Positions 36,965 through 45,950 are shown, counted from the first letter of the stretch. The stretch: 64,000 bases of DNA from Sphingomonas sp. PP-CE-3G-477 (GCF_003050745.1 NZ_QAOF01000002.1:390034-454033); one strand, 5' to 3'. The notes: a model not told the origin generated them from the letters alone. Numbers and translations: made by a program.

Positions 36965-37009
36965 TGGTTGCGGGGACAGGATTTGAACCTGTGACCTTCA
37001 GGTTATGAG
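36965..37009 (-). other. 3' fragment of initiator tRNA-fMet, probable attachment site
   Basis: The minus strand reads CTCATAACCTGAAGGTC, then the T-arm ACAGGTTCAAATCCTGT, then CCCCGCAACCA: the anticodon loop (CAT), T arm, acceptor strand and CCA of an initiator tRNA. The D arm and 5' acceptor strand are absent and the bases beyond 37009 do not continue a tRNA. Such 45-nt 3' fragments are left at one end of genomic islands that integrate into tRNA genes. The sequence on the high-coordinate side is locally AT-rich. Confidence 0.75.
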
Positions 37010-37277
37010 TACGTACCACCAATGGTTATATTCTTGATTTTCATCAGCATTTTATTTTTGCACGAAGCAATGTGTTAGCGCTTGTGCTAACTGTCCGGCC
37101 CCTCGTCGTCACGCCCGATTAACCGGGATCTGCAATTTGCTGATCCACTTCGCAAAGGGCGAGGCAGCTTCCCCCTGTGCCAGAAGATGAAGCGGCTGTA
37201 TTGTAGAAGGGGGGGGCAGCTACCCCGTAGCCTGCACCGTCATAGGAACCATTGGAACAGCCCCCATCTAGTCTCTT

Positions 37278-38087
37278 ATGATCAATACCATTCTTCATCT
37301 CGGCCTGATGGAAGACGGGGAGATCGAACTCGATTTGGCCGCCCTCGAACTCGCAGCGCTCGATCACCCCGGCATCGATCTCGATGAATATCTCGACGAG
37401 CTAACGGACATAGAAATAGCCCTCCGCGCCGCTGACGGCGACGCAGTGAGCAGCGCCGCGCAGGCCCAGGCCCTGAGCAGCGTGATGGTGGAAGAATTCG
37501 GGTTCTCCGGTGACCGCGTACATTATGACGATCCGCAGAATGCGGACCTGATCGCGGTTGTCGATCGTCGGCTTGGCCTGCCGATCAGTCTCTCGATTAT
37601 CTATGTGGCGATGGCTCGCCGCCTGGGATGGTCGGCAATGCCGCTCAATACCCCCGGTCACGTCCTGGTGCGCCTTGGCGACGCATCGGATCCGCTGATC
37701 ATCGATCCCTTCAACGATGGTCGCATCGTCGCCCCTGAACAGGTGGAAGCCTTGTTGGAGCAGATGACGGGCCAGACCCGGTTCTCCGACGGGATGCTTC
37801 CCCTGTCGAACCGGTCGGCGCTCGTCCGCCTGCTGCTCAACCAGGCGACCCGTGCCGAGCAGGCCGGGGATCCCGCACGCGCGCTGGTCCTGTACGACCG
37901 TATGACGATCGTGGCGCCTACGCATGCCCATGGCTGGTGGGAGCGCGCCAGACTTCAACTGGTCGCAGGTAATGTGGCCGGCGCCCGCGGCAGCCTTAGT
38001 GCGATGCTGGAGATCACCCGGGACGACGATCTGCGCCTTCAGGTATCGGCAGCGCTCGATGCCCTTCCCCGGCCAACGCCGTCTTGA
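37278..38087 (+). CDS. SirB1-family protein (transglutaminase-like core with TPR-like tail)
   Basis: A 269-residue protein. The central part, VVDRRLGLPISLSIIYVAMA, RRLGWSAMPLNTPGHVLVRL and IIDPFNDGRIV, is typical of SirB1-type proteins, which have a transglutaminase-like fold whose catalytic cysteine is replaced. The C-terminal third (about residues 185-265) is helical and TPR-like (NQATRAEQAGDPARALVLYD). The biochemical role of this family is not well defined. Cytoplasmic. It lies just inside the possible island border marked by the tRNA fragment. Confidence 0.85.
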   Translation: MINTILHLGLMEDGEIELDLAALELAALDHPGIDLDEYLDELTDIEIALRAADGDAVSSAAQAQALSSVMVEEFGFSGDRVHYDDPQNADLIAVVDRRLGLPISLSIIYVAMARRLGWSAMPLNTPGHVLVRLGDASDPLIIDPFNDGRIVAPEQVEALLEQMTGQTRFSDGMLPLSNRSALVRLLLNQATRAEQAGDPARALVLYDRMTIVAPTHAHGWWERARLQLVAGNVAGARGSLSAMLEITRDDDLRLQVSAALDALPRPTPS

Positions 38088-38120
38088 ACGTCGCGGTGGA
38101 CTGGCTCTCGCCGTAACGCC

Positions 38121-38567
38121 TTATCCGAAGCGCATCCACCGTCGCTCATGCCAGGCCCGGGACTGAACGATGTCTCCGAACCGCCAGAACCGGGTTTCCC
38201 GCGTGTGGGGACCGGCGCGGACGAGCGTCCAGCACTCGCCGGTTGGCAGCTCGACGATGCGGTGAATGTGCGCGGCGTCGACATGGTAGGTTTCGCCCCG
38301 GATGCGGTGGACGAGCTCGCTGTGCCAACCGCCGTTTGGATCCAGGTGGAACACCTCTTCGACATATCCGCCATCAAGGATCTCGGTCTCGAAGCTCCAG
38401 GGGTGGTCATGCGGCGTCGCGTTCGGCTCTTCCATCCTGAACCGGTGCAGCGCGCGTCCGTCATCCAGATGATATTTGGTAAAGGCTCGCGACATGCGCT
38501 CGACGCTGACGATCCGCGTACCGTCGGGAACGCGAGCAATGGCTGCTCGCGGTAGTCGCATACTCAC
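38121..38567 (-). CDS. cupin-like protein of unknown function
   Basis: A 148-residue protein. Motifs HRFRMEEPNATPHDHPWSFE and HVDAAHIHRIVELPTGECWT suggest a cupin-like beta barrel with histidines that could bind a metal (HDH, H...H). The GTG at 38567 overlaps the preceding stop as GTGA; an ATG at 38561 is the alternative. It is the third gene of a minus-strand set after the deleted dnaE2 gene. Function unknown. Confidence 0.7.
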   Translation of the reverse strand: MSMRLPRAAIARVPDGTRIVSVERMSRAFTKYHLDDGRALHRFRMEEPNATPHDHPWSFETEILDGGYVEEVFHLDPNGGWHSELVHRIRGETYHVDAAHIHRIVELPTGECWTLVRAGPHTRETRFWRFGDIVQSRAWHERRWMRFG

Positions 38568-38851
38568 GGTTCGGTCACCTCTTCATAACAGCCCGCGCGG
38601 CGCAGCTGGCGGACGATCCCGTTGAACGCCGCAGTCACACCCTGTGCCCTGCCGATCTCGTTCTCCTGCCTCGCGGTGTCCCAGTAGAGTTCGAGTGGCC
38701 AGCGTTCCGTGCAGTGCGGCAGCAGGCAGCGCAGTGCCGACCGGATTTCGACGACGTCAACGCAAGCGTCCGAACAGCGGGCGACACCGCTGCGCAAGAT
38801 ATGCACCGATAGCGCGATGACAACGCGCTGATGACGGACGAGCTTGGCCAT
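38564..38851 (-). CDS. small protein of unknown function
   Basis: A 95-residue protein starting MAKLVRHQRVVIALSVHILR, with four cysteines (ARCSDACVDVV, LRCLLPHC, AGCYEE region). The ATG at 38851 overlaps the dnaE2 stop (TGATG), and its own stop overlaps the next gene, so the three are translationally coupled. I do not recognise the family. It could be a normal downstream partner of this dnaE2 or an accidental neighbour. Confidence 0.6.
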   Translation of the reverse strand: MAKLVRHQRVVIALSVHILRSGVARCSDACVDVVEIRSALRCLLPHCTERWPLELYWDTARQENEIGRAQGVTAAFNGIVRQLRRAGCYEEVTEP

Positions 38852-40131
38852 CAATGGAAATCGTGAGATTTGAATTTCACGACGGCTTCCGGATCCATGC
38901 CGTCCGCATGGGGCGGCCAGTAAGAGTTGCGAGGGGCAGGGCTCCAGCCCTTGTCCCCGCGGTCGGGGGAGCCGGCATGCTTCGCGCCGTCACCGCGGCC
39001 GGTCCGGTGCGGGAACGACATCTCACCGACCCGGTGCAGCAGATCGCCATGGTCGATGATCCGGTCGCAGATGACGTGGATGACCTCACCTTCCTTCTGC
39101 ACCCTGCCCTTCATGCCGATCATCGACGCGGACATGACGGTGCGGCGTTGGCGCTCGAACCGATCGGGCCACAGGATGCCGTTGGCGATGCCGGTCTCAT
39201 CTTCGATCGTGATGAACAGCACGCCCTTGGCAGACCCCGGCTTCTGGCGAACTAGGATGATGCCGGCGACTTCGACATGCCGTCCGTCGCGAATGGTCGC
39301 TAGGTCCGCGCATTTGGTCACGCCACGCCTGGCCAGCTCGTCACGGACGAAGGTCAGCGGATGCGCGCGCAGCGAGAGTTGCAGCGCGCGGTAGTCCTCA
39401 ATCACCTCACGACCGTCGGTCAGTGGCCGCAGTTCGACATCCGGCTCGATCCCTTCCGCGCTGACGGCCTGGTCCGCGCGATCGGCCGCGGCGAACAGCG
39501 GTAGCGGCGCTTCGCCGAGCCCCCTCACCTTCCACAAACCCTGTCGACGATCGGCACCAAAGCTGTGAAAGGCATCGCCGTCGGCGAGCTTCTCGATCGC
39601 GGCGCGCTGGACACCCGACCGCCGCCATACGTCTTCGACGCTCTCGAACGCGGTCAGCTCGCGCGCGCCGACGATCTTGGCGCCGTCCGCATTCGACAGA
39701 CCGCGGATCTGCCGGAGTCCCAGCCGTACGGCGAGGTAACGGCCGCCATATTGCTCCAGCGTGCAGTCCCAGCGGCTGGCATTGACGCAAGGCGGTCGCA
39801 CCACGACGCCATGCTCACGCGCATCACGGACGATCTGGGCAGGTGCGTAGAACCCCATCGGCTGCGCGTTCATCAGGCTCGCGCAGAATACGTCTGGGTG
39901 ATGATGCTTCATCCACGATGATGCGTAGGAGATCTTGGCGAACGAGGCAGCGTGGCTTTCGGGGAAGCCGTAAGACCCGAAGCCCTCGAGCTGACGGAAG
40001 GTGCGCTCGGCAAATTCACGCGGATAGCCGAGCAGCGCCGCAGCCGCGAACAGCTCCTCGGGACTCGATGCGCCGCGCAGCAGCGAGAAATGCGTGAGGA
40101 CCTGGAGTTCGACATAGTCGGTCACACACAT
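38851..40131 (-). CDS. dnaE2: error-prone DNA polymerase DnaE2 with a large in-frame internal deletion
   Basis: The frame begins like DnaE2 (YVELQVLTHFSLLRGASSPE, first part of the PHP domain), but at residues 35-39 (GYPRE) it jumps to the C-terminal third: FAERTFRQLEGFGSYGFPES, PMGFYAPAQIVRDAREHGV, a helix-hairpin-helix region, and the OB fold (VEVAGIILVRQKPGSAKGVL). Normal DnaE2 is about 1,050-1,100 residues; this one is 426, so roughly 650 are missing, including most of PHP and the catalytic aspartates of the palm. The frame is kept. GYP occurs at both ends of the gap in intact homologues, suggesting deletion at a short repeat. It cannot be an active polymerase. The imuA and imuB genes usually nearby are not seen. 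Confidence 0.88.
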   Translation of the reverse strand: MCVTDYVELQVLTHFSLLRGASSPEELFAAAALLGYPREFAERTFRQLEGFGSYGFPESHAASFAKISYASSWMKHHHPDVFCASLMNAQPMGFYAPAQIVRDAREHGVVVRPPCVNASRWDCTLEQYGGRYLAVRLGLRQIRGLSNADGAKIVGARELTAFESVEDVWRRSGVQRAAIEKLADGDAFHSFGADRRQGLWKVRGLGEAPLPLFAAADRADQAVSAEGIEPDVELRPLTDGREVIEDYRALQLSLRAHPLTFVRDELARRGVTKCADLATIRDGRHVEVAGIILVRQKPGSAKGVLFITIEDETGIANGILWPDRFERQRRTVMSASMIGMKGRVQKEGEVIHVICDRIIDHGDLLHRVGEMSFPHRTGRGDGAKHAGSPDRGDKGWSPAPRNSYWPPHADGMDPEAVVKFKSHDFH

Positions 40132-40353
40132 CGATCGGCTGACGATCGAAATCATCAGGCGTTCTGACCTGCCCGGCCTTATCGTTCTACCCCGGCGCTG
40201 GGTCGTTGAACGCGCCTTGGCATGGCTCGATCGGTGCCGACGCCTTGCCAAAGACTGGGAAGTCTCCAATGCATCGTCCGAAGCGTGGATGGTCGTCTCA
40301 TCCATCAGGCGGACGACGCGCCGTATCGCCAAACTTGAATTATGAGTGGGGCT

Positions 40354-41208
40354 TTAGAATTCTGTTTCATCGGAACCGGCACCAGCAAGCTGGCGCAGTA
40401 CGAGCGCCGGAACCGCCTCGCTGCGGCTCCGAAACAGCGCGTTGCTGCGATCCAGGTCCGCCTCGAACAGCGCGGCGACGCGTGGTTCGCGACCCCGGAA
40501 CAATGTAGGGATGTGGATCGTCTCACCTGCGGCGCGTGCAGGCTCCGTCTCGGCCCACAACGCATTGAGCACAGTACTGGCCCGATCGCGATCCACGTCG
40601 TCGAAGTCCGGGTTCGGCAGCCTTGCCGCAGCGCGACGCCAGCGATCTACAAGCTCGACCAGCACGGACCGGCTCGTCTGCAGCGGCCAGCATGCTGCGG
40701 CGCAGGCGCTAATCGAAAACGCCGCCTCACCCTTGCTGCGACTTGCCGTGTCCTCGATCAACGCGCGCAAATTCGTCCATTCTTTGCGCGAGACGGGAGT
40801 ATCCGTCGTATCGCGCGAATGCATGTCCCGCAGCAGCAGGAAATGCGGGTCCGCGAGTTGGTCGGCCTTTAGCAGGACCAGAAGACTTTTCGCGATCCGC
40901 CACGGCACCGGCGACAGATTTGCACCGGGTTCGACGATTTCGACCCATGCCAGCGTTTCGCGTACCGCGCGATCAGGCGCAGCACAGGCGGTCATCGTGT
41001 CGAGCAGCGCGGCGAGCGGCAGCGGATACCCAAAGCGCTGCGCATAGTCGGCGCTGTCCTCGCTCTCGACAGAGACCCCGATCGGCGTCCCCGACCGGCC
41101 GTCCCACCGGGTTGGGCCGAAGACGAGCGTACCCGCCGCTGCATGACGGCGCAGCCGGTCCAGCAACTCGGCTTTCACCACGGGATCGCCGTGAAACGCA
41201 TTCGTCAC
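40354..41208 (-). CDS. protein of unknown function, coupled to the thioredoxin-like gene
   Basis: A 284-residue soluble protein, rich in alanine and leucine, with no signal peptide or membrane segment. Recognisable stretches are LVFGPTRWDGRSGTPIGVSV and WVEIVEPGANLSPVPWRIAK, but I cannot assign a family. A GTG at 41208 overlaps the thioredoxin-like stop (GTGA) and is the likely start; an upstream ATG-coded frame begins at 41226. It is the last gene of a minus-strand set that begins at the TonB-dependent receptor, so it may serve the import system. Confidence 0.65.
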   Translation of the reverse strand: MTNAFHGDPVVKAELLDRLRRHAAAGTLVFGPTRWDGRSGTPIGVSVESEDSADYAQRFGYPLPLAALLDTMTACAAPDRAVRETLAWVEIVEPGANLSPVPWRIAKSLLVLLKADQLADPHFLLLRDMHSRDTTDTPVSRKEWTNLRALIEDTASRSKGEAAFSISACAAACWPLQTSRSVLVELVDRWRRAAARLPNPDFDDVDRDRASTVLNALWAETEPARAAGETIHIPTLFRGREPRVAALFEADLDRSNALFRSRSEAVPALVLRQLAGAGSDETEF

Positions 41209-41513
41209 AGATGCGCCTCGATCCACGTCGTCAACTGCGATCGCGTCCGCAGTCCGATCAGCCGGTCGATCTCCGAACCGTCGCGGTAGAGCACCAGCGT
41301 CGGCAACGAGCGCGCGCCCAGCCGGTCGCGCAGCAGAATTTCGGCTTCGACGTTAATTTTACAGAACGCTGCGTCATTCGCGAAATCTGCGGCCAAATCC
41401 TCGACGATCGGCATCAGCGTGTGGCACGGATGGCATCCCGGAGACCAGAGGTCGAACAGCGTCAATCCCTGCCTGTTCGCGAGAGAATCGAAACTCGCGT
41501 CATCGACCTTCAT
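41205..41513 (-). CDS. thioredoxin-like protein with a CHPC active site
   Basis: A 102-residue thioredoxin fold: FDLWSPGCHPCHTLMPIVED with active site C27-H-P-C30 in place of the usual CGPC, INVEAE, and the cis-proline segment ARSLPTLVLYRDG. No signal peptide, so it is cytoplasmic. CHPC should raise the redox potential compared with CGPC. It lies downstream of the ABC transporter (about 100 bases) and overlaps the next gene. In this context it may reduce a disulfide of an imported protein or peptide, or simply be a general thioredoxin. Confidence 0.85.
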   Translation of the reverse strand: MKVDDASFDSLANRQGLTLFDLWSPGCHPCHTLMPIVEDLAADFANDAAFCKINVEAEILLRDRLGARSLPTLVLYRDGSEIDRLIGLRTRSQLTTWIEAHL

Positions 41514-41614
41514 GACCTTTCCGTTCACGCGATACTCCCCCGTTAGGCACGCGCTTGACCGCTCGCCCGTCTGACGTTTCGCCGCGACTGCGGCACGTTG
41601 GTTGTTCGAAGCTG

Positions 41615-43405
41615 CTAGACCGGTTGCCCGTCCCCGATCGGCGTGATGCGGGCACGGCCTTCGTCGATCGTCAGCATATGAGTGTGATGACACAGCAACG
41701 ATTCGTTGTGGACTACGCTGATGAGCGTCGTACCGGGCATTTCGCCGCGCACGCATGCGTAGAAATGTTGGGCGTTGTCGACGTCGAGCGCGCTCGTCGG
41801 CTCGTCGAGCACCAGCAGCGTCGGCCGATGGAGCAGGACGCGCGCCAACGCCACACGCTGCTGTTCGCCCGGCGACAACTCCTCCTGCCACATTCGCACG
41901 GCGTGCAGGTCGCAGGCCAGAGTATTCAGCCGCGTTCGGTCGAGCAGCGCAGCGACCGTGGTGTCGTCATGCGCTTCCGGCCGATCGGGAAAGCAGACCG
42001 CCGCCTTCAGCGTACCGAGTGGAAGATATAGGCGCTGGGGCACGAACATCACGTCAGTGTGGTCGGCGAGCGAGACGCTCCCCCTGCCGTCGGGCCACAA
42101 CCCGGCCAGCGCACGCACCAGCGTCGACTTGCCCGTACCCGACGGACCGACGATTGCCCAGCGCTCGCCGTCGCCGACCTGCCAGTCGCCGATCTCGACC
42201 AGCGTGTCGCCGTGCGGCCGATGCAGCGCCAGTCCGCTCACCGCCACTGCGACCCCCGCCCCGGTCCCCGCAGCAAAGGCAATGCCACTCGGGCGAACTT
42301 GATCGATGACGTCGTCCAGGCCCTTCAAGCGGTTGAAGTAACTGATCTGAAGACCGATAAGCTCGTAGGACTGAACGAAATAGCCCAGCTGCAGTGCCAG
42401 CCGCTGAAACGCGTCGCGCGCTCCCATCAACTGACCGAACGTGATCGCACCCGAGAAATAGCGCGGCACCAGCAGGAACAGCGGTAGCACGGTGCCGATC
42501 CGCTCGTATATGCTGCGGGTCGCCGTCAGCCCCAGCGACGTGAGGATCACGGTGCGAAAATTCCGACGGATTTCGGCAAAGGCCTGCGACAGCGACACGC
42601 GCTCCACCGAGACGGCATTCGCCATACCGATCTGTGCGGCGTTACGCCGGACGTGGATCAGGTTCGCGCGGAAATCGGCCTCGCGGTGCTGTTGGCGCAT
42701 CGAGGCGCGGATAAACGGCCGGCCGACCTTGATCGCGATGAGCGCGCTGACCAGCGCATAGGCGACCGCATACCAGACGGTGCTGCCCGGTATTGACACC
42801 GCAGTGCCGAACGCGGTGAAGCGCATCGGCTCCGCGGTCTCCAGCAGGATCATCGCGAAAGTGACTGCCGTCACCAGCGATCCAATCAGGCGGAACACGA
42901 AGTTGAGCACCCCCACGCCGTAATTGGTGATCCGTTCCAGATCGTCGGCGATCCGCTGGTCGGGATTGTCGATAATGCGCAGCCGCTCGATCTCGACATA
43001 GCGGTTGCGTGCCATCCAGCGATCGAGATAGCACTCGGTAAGATAGGTCCGCCAGCGGATCGACAGCAGACGATCGACCAGCCCCTCGGTCATGATCATC
43101 GCCACCTGCGCCACCAGGATCGTCAGAAACACGAAGATCAGCGCCGAAAACGCCGCGACGTTGCGCTGTTCGATACTGTCAAAGAAGCTCTGCTCCCACC
43201 GGTTCATCCGGACCAGGACGTAAGCGGTGCCGAACTGGAACAACAGCAGCGCGACCAGCGCGAACCACGCGAACTTCCAGTCCTTCGACGTCCAGTAGCC
43301 GCTGAACATCGACCAGGCATGGCGCCACCGATCCCCGGCGGGCTGGGGATCGGTAAGACCCGTCTCGCGACGGGCCTCTCCACTCTGGCTCGGCTGTGGC
43401 ATCAT
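41615..43405 (-). CDS. YddA-like ABC transporter (fused membrane and ATPase domains)
   Basis: A 596-residue half transporter of the YddA/SbmA-related class. Residues 1-350 hold about six membrane segments (FAWFALVALLLFQFGTAYVL; ALIFVFLTILVAQVAMIMT) and the family motif NPDQRIADDLERI. The ATPase domain has Walker A GPSGTGKSTL (about residue 418), signature LSPGEQQRVALARV (about 508) and Walker B LLVLDEPTSALD (about 530). It starts 20 bases after the receptor stop. In E. coli yddA lies with yddB (TonB receptor) and pqqL (M16 protease); all three types are present here. Confidence 0.9.
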   Translation of the reverse strand: MMPQPSQSGEARRETGLTDPQPAGDRWRHAWSMFSGYWTSKDWKFAWFALVALLLFQFGTAYVLVRMNRWEQSFFDSIEQRNVAAFSALIFVFLTILVAQVAMIMTEGLVDRLLSIRWRTYLTECYLDRWMARNRYVEIERLRIIDNPDQRIADDLERITNYGVGVLNFVFRLIGSLVTAVTFAMILLETAEPMRFTAFGTAVSIPGSTVWYAVAYALVSALIAIKVGRPFIRASMRQQHREADFRANLIHVRRNAAQIGMANAVSVERVSLSQAFAEIRRNFRTVILTSLGLTATRSIYERIGTVLPLFLLVPRYFSGAITFGQLMGARDAFQRLALQLGYFVQSYELIGLQISYFNRLKGLDDVIDQVRPSGIAFAAGTGAGVAVAVSGLALHRPHGDTLVEIGDWQVGDGERWAIVGPSGTGKSTLVRALAGLWPDGRGSVSLADHTDVMFVPQRLYLPLGTLKAAVCFPDRPEAHDDTTVAALLDRTRLNTLACDLHAVRMWQEELSPGEQQRVALARVLLHRPTLLVLDEPTSALDVDNAQHFYACVRGEMPGTTLISVVHNESLLCHHTHMLTIDEGRARITPIGDGQPV

Positions 43406-43424
43406 GGTCGTCGCTCCCTCGGCA

Positions 43425-45728
43425 TCAGCGGAACCGATAGCCGACGGACAGCCGCCAGTTACGTGGTTCGCCGAGCGGCACATAGGTCGGTGTGATGGTC
43501 GGGAAGTAGTTCTGCCGGCCCGTCAGGTTGCGTACGCCGACGTTAATGTCGAACTTGCCGATTGCGACGAATGCATTGAGATCGGCCTGGAAGGTGCCGT
43601 CGAGATAATAGACGCCCAGGTTGTCGACGGCCGAACGCGAACGCCCGCTGATCCCCCCCCCCAATCCCGCCGTCACCGTGTCAGCAAGCGTGTGGCGATA
43701 GGACGAATACAGGCTGTAGACGTCGCGCGGTTGTGCATTGACGACACCGCCGATCCGCGGATCGAAGCTCAGGAACCTGTAGTTGGTGCGCGTGTATGCC
43801 GCCACGATCGACAAGCCGGGGATTGGCTCGCCGCTGAGATTGAAATCGACACCGCGACCTTGGATGCCTGGTGTCGCCGTATCGAAACCGGCGATGCGGC
43901 GAATACGGTTGCTCTCACGGATTTCGAAGTAGGACGCGTTCAGGATCATGCGATCGCCGAACAGGTCCCATTTGACACCGGCCTCCGCATTGCGCGTCCG
44001 CACGTCGGGCAGTCGGATGCCGCCAACGCCGGTGCTGAACGTCGGAAGAAATCCATAGGCCAGCGTGCCGAATGCCGACAGCTTGCCGGTCACGTCGAGC
44101 ACCGCGCCGTAATTGGGCGTGGTGATATCGGTCTTGATGCGCAAGGTCGGGAACCGGGCGACCGTAGACGAGACGTCGGTTTTGTTGTGACGAACGCCCG
44201 CAAGCAGATGCAGCCTCCAGAAACCAAGAAGATACTGACCGTAGAAACCGTCCTGCTTGCTTACCGAACTGTTCGAAAAGCTGAAACTGGTCGCCAGCGC
44301 CCGCGGAGGTGCCGTCGCGGTCAGGAAGTTGTACGCGAACATGCCGCCGTTGTTCGCAGCGTCGGCAACGACCCGTGAATCGACATGGGTATATCCCGCG
44401 ACGATGTTATGACTGAACGGCCCGGTTTCGAACACCGCGCGCGCATAGCTATCGATCACGTCCAGATTGGATGTCTGGCGCACGCCGCTGGCGCTCAGCA
44501 GCAGCAGGCCGTTGGGCGCCAGTAGCGCGAACGGCGAATACTGCGCCAGCTCGAAACTGGAAGCCACATGCTGGCCGCGCGCCACCACAGTCAGCCAGTC
44601 CGTCAGTTTTTGCGTCACGTCCAGATTGATCTGGGTGGTGCCGATGCGCGTGAACTGTTCGCGGCCACCGACGATCGGCCGGTCGAAGGCGGAGTTGAAC
44701 GGCTGCCTAGTCGCGGGATCGAGCACCGTGTACGGGATGGCGCCAAAGATCTGGGTCGACGTCGAGACCGACGCGATGATGTCGGTCACGCCGTTCTTGA
44801 AGCGCAGGGACGGCGCGAGCAGGTAATCCTCGTTCCCGCGATAGCCGCCGAAATTGCGGTCCGCCGTGGCCGCCGTGGCGATGATCCGGGCCGAAAAGCG
44901 GTCGTCACTCGAAATCGAACGATTGGCGTCGATCGTGCCGCGGGTCAGGCCGAACGATCCGGTATCGAACGACGCGTAAAGCCGTTCCTCGGTGCTGGGC
45001 TTCTTGGTGACGATGTTGATCGTTCCGCCCAGGCTGTCGCCGCCCAGCAGGATCGCGTCCGGGCCTTTCAGGACCTCGATGCGCTCGATATTGGCGAGCG
45101 GCTGGCTTGCGCCGGCAGCAAAGCTGCTGCCCGCCGGGCTGGGCAGGCCATTGACCGATCCGTTCGAACTGAACCCGCGCACGCTGAAGCTGACCCCTCC
45201 CTGCACCGTCGCCTGATTGACGACCACGCCGCCCGCATTGGCCAGCGCTTCCGTCAGGGTCAGCGCCTGCTGGTCCTTCAGCAGCTTCGACGAGATGACC
45301 TGCGTATTCCGGGGCTGGTCGCGCAGCGACTGGCCGAGCCGGGACGATGTGGTCGCGCTACGCACGAGGACGCTCGTTTCCGCCTCGTCGCGCCGCGCGG
45401 TCACGACAATGTCGTTGGCGACGGTCGTCGATCCATCATCGGCCTGCTGGCGTGCGATCGGCAACCCGCGCGTAGCCTGGCGCACCGCATCCGCCGCCGT
45501 GCGCGCGTTGCGCACCGGCTTCGACGTCAGCCCGCGTACCGCGTCGGGATCGATATTGACCTGCTCGCCCGTTTCCGCGGCAATCCGCTGAAGCGCCTGA
45601 TCGAGTGGCATCGCGGGCAGCGAAATCGATCGCGCCTGCGCCGCTGCGGCTGGCGATATGGAAACGATTGCGCTTGCGACGGCAAGCCCGGTCGCGGCGA
45701 CATAGTGAGTAAATGGCAAACGCTTCAT
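43425..45728 (-). CDS. TonB-dependent receptor with N-terminal STN domain
   Basis: A 767-residue outer-membrane receptor. After the signal peptide (ending SPAAAA-QAR) comes an STN domain (residues about 35-95: LPAMPLDQALQRIAAETGEQ, VRGLTSKPVRN), a TonB-box-like NDIVVTARRD, the plug (NTQVISSKLLKDQQALTLTE, VRGFSSNGSVNGL, IEVLKGPDAILLGGDSLGG) and a barrel ending in LSVGYRFR. It is of the siderophore-receptor type. STN domains usually talk to FecR-like anti-sigma factors, but no fecIR pair is in the window. A tract of ten C (ten G in the coding strand) at 43653-43662 lies within the barrel coding sequence. ATG 45728 begins the signal peptide and has an AAGGGGGGA site upstream. Confidence 0.92.
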   Translation of the reverse strand: MKRLPFTHYVAATGLAVASAIVSISPAAAAQARSISLPAMPLDQALQRIAAETGEQVNIDPDAVRGLTSKPVRNARTAADAVRQATRGLPIARQQADDGSTTVANDIVVTARRDEAETSVLVRSATTSSRLGQSLRDQPRNTQVISSKLLKDQQALTLTEALANAGGVVVNQATVQGGVSFSVRGFSSNGSVNGLPSPAGSSFAAGASQPLANIERIEVLKGPDAILLGGDSLGGTINIVTKKPSTEERLYASFDTGSFGLTRGTIDANRSISSDDRFSARIIATAATADRNFGGYRGNEDYLLAPSLRFKNGVTDIIASVSTSTQIFGAIPYTVLDPATRQPFNSAFDRPIVGGREQFTRIGTTQINLDVTQKLTDWLTVVARGQHVASSFELAQYSPFALLAPNGLLLLSASGVRQTSNLDVIDSYARAVFETGPFSHNIVAGYTHVDSRVVADAANNGGMFAYNFLTATAPPRALATSFSFSNSSVSKQDGFYGQYLLGFWRLHLLAGVRHNKTDVSSTVARFPTLRIKTDITTPNYGAVLDVTGKLSAFGTLAYGFLPTFSTGVGGIRLPDVRTRNAEAGVKWDLFGDRMILNASYFEIRESNRIRRIAGFDTATPGIQGRGVDFNLSGEPIPGLSIVAAYTRTNYRFLSFDPRIGGVVNAQPRDVYSLYSSYRHTLADTVTAGLGGGISGRSRSAVDNLGVYYLDGTFQADLNAFVAIGKFDINVGVRNLTGRQNYFPTITPTYVPLGEPRNWRLSVGYRFR
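43653..43662. repeat. homopolymer (10 C; poly-G in the coding strand) inside the receptor gene
   Basis: The coding strand reads GGA TTG GGG GGG GGG ATC, encoding GLGGGI at about residue 690 of 767. A change of one base would shift the frame and lose the last barrel strands. Poly-G tracts in outer-membrane receptor genes are a known basis for phase variation in other bacteria. Confidence 0.85.
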
Positions 45729-45950
45729 GATTCCCCCCTTATACTGCCCACGCATTTCGCACCGGCACGGTCACACGACCGTCCCGCTTCCCCGCGCGAC
45801 AGGCGGATTGCTTGTTCCTACAAATGCCCCCGCGGGCCCGGGTTCGTCCATCTGATCGACGACGTTGTCGACCGGGACGATGTCACCGAACCGAAACAAA
45901 AGCTGCGCTCGGTGATCGCACAGTTCAAATCAACAATACTGATACGCGCA

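Noticed and set aside
36840..37022. Open frame containing VTGSNPVPATN
   Set aside because: This phrase is the well-known false translation of a tRNA 3' end; the DNA is the tRNA-fMet fragment.
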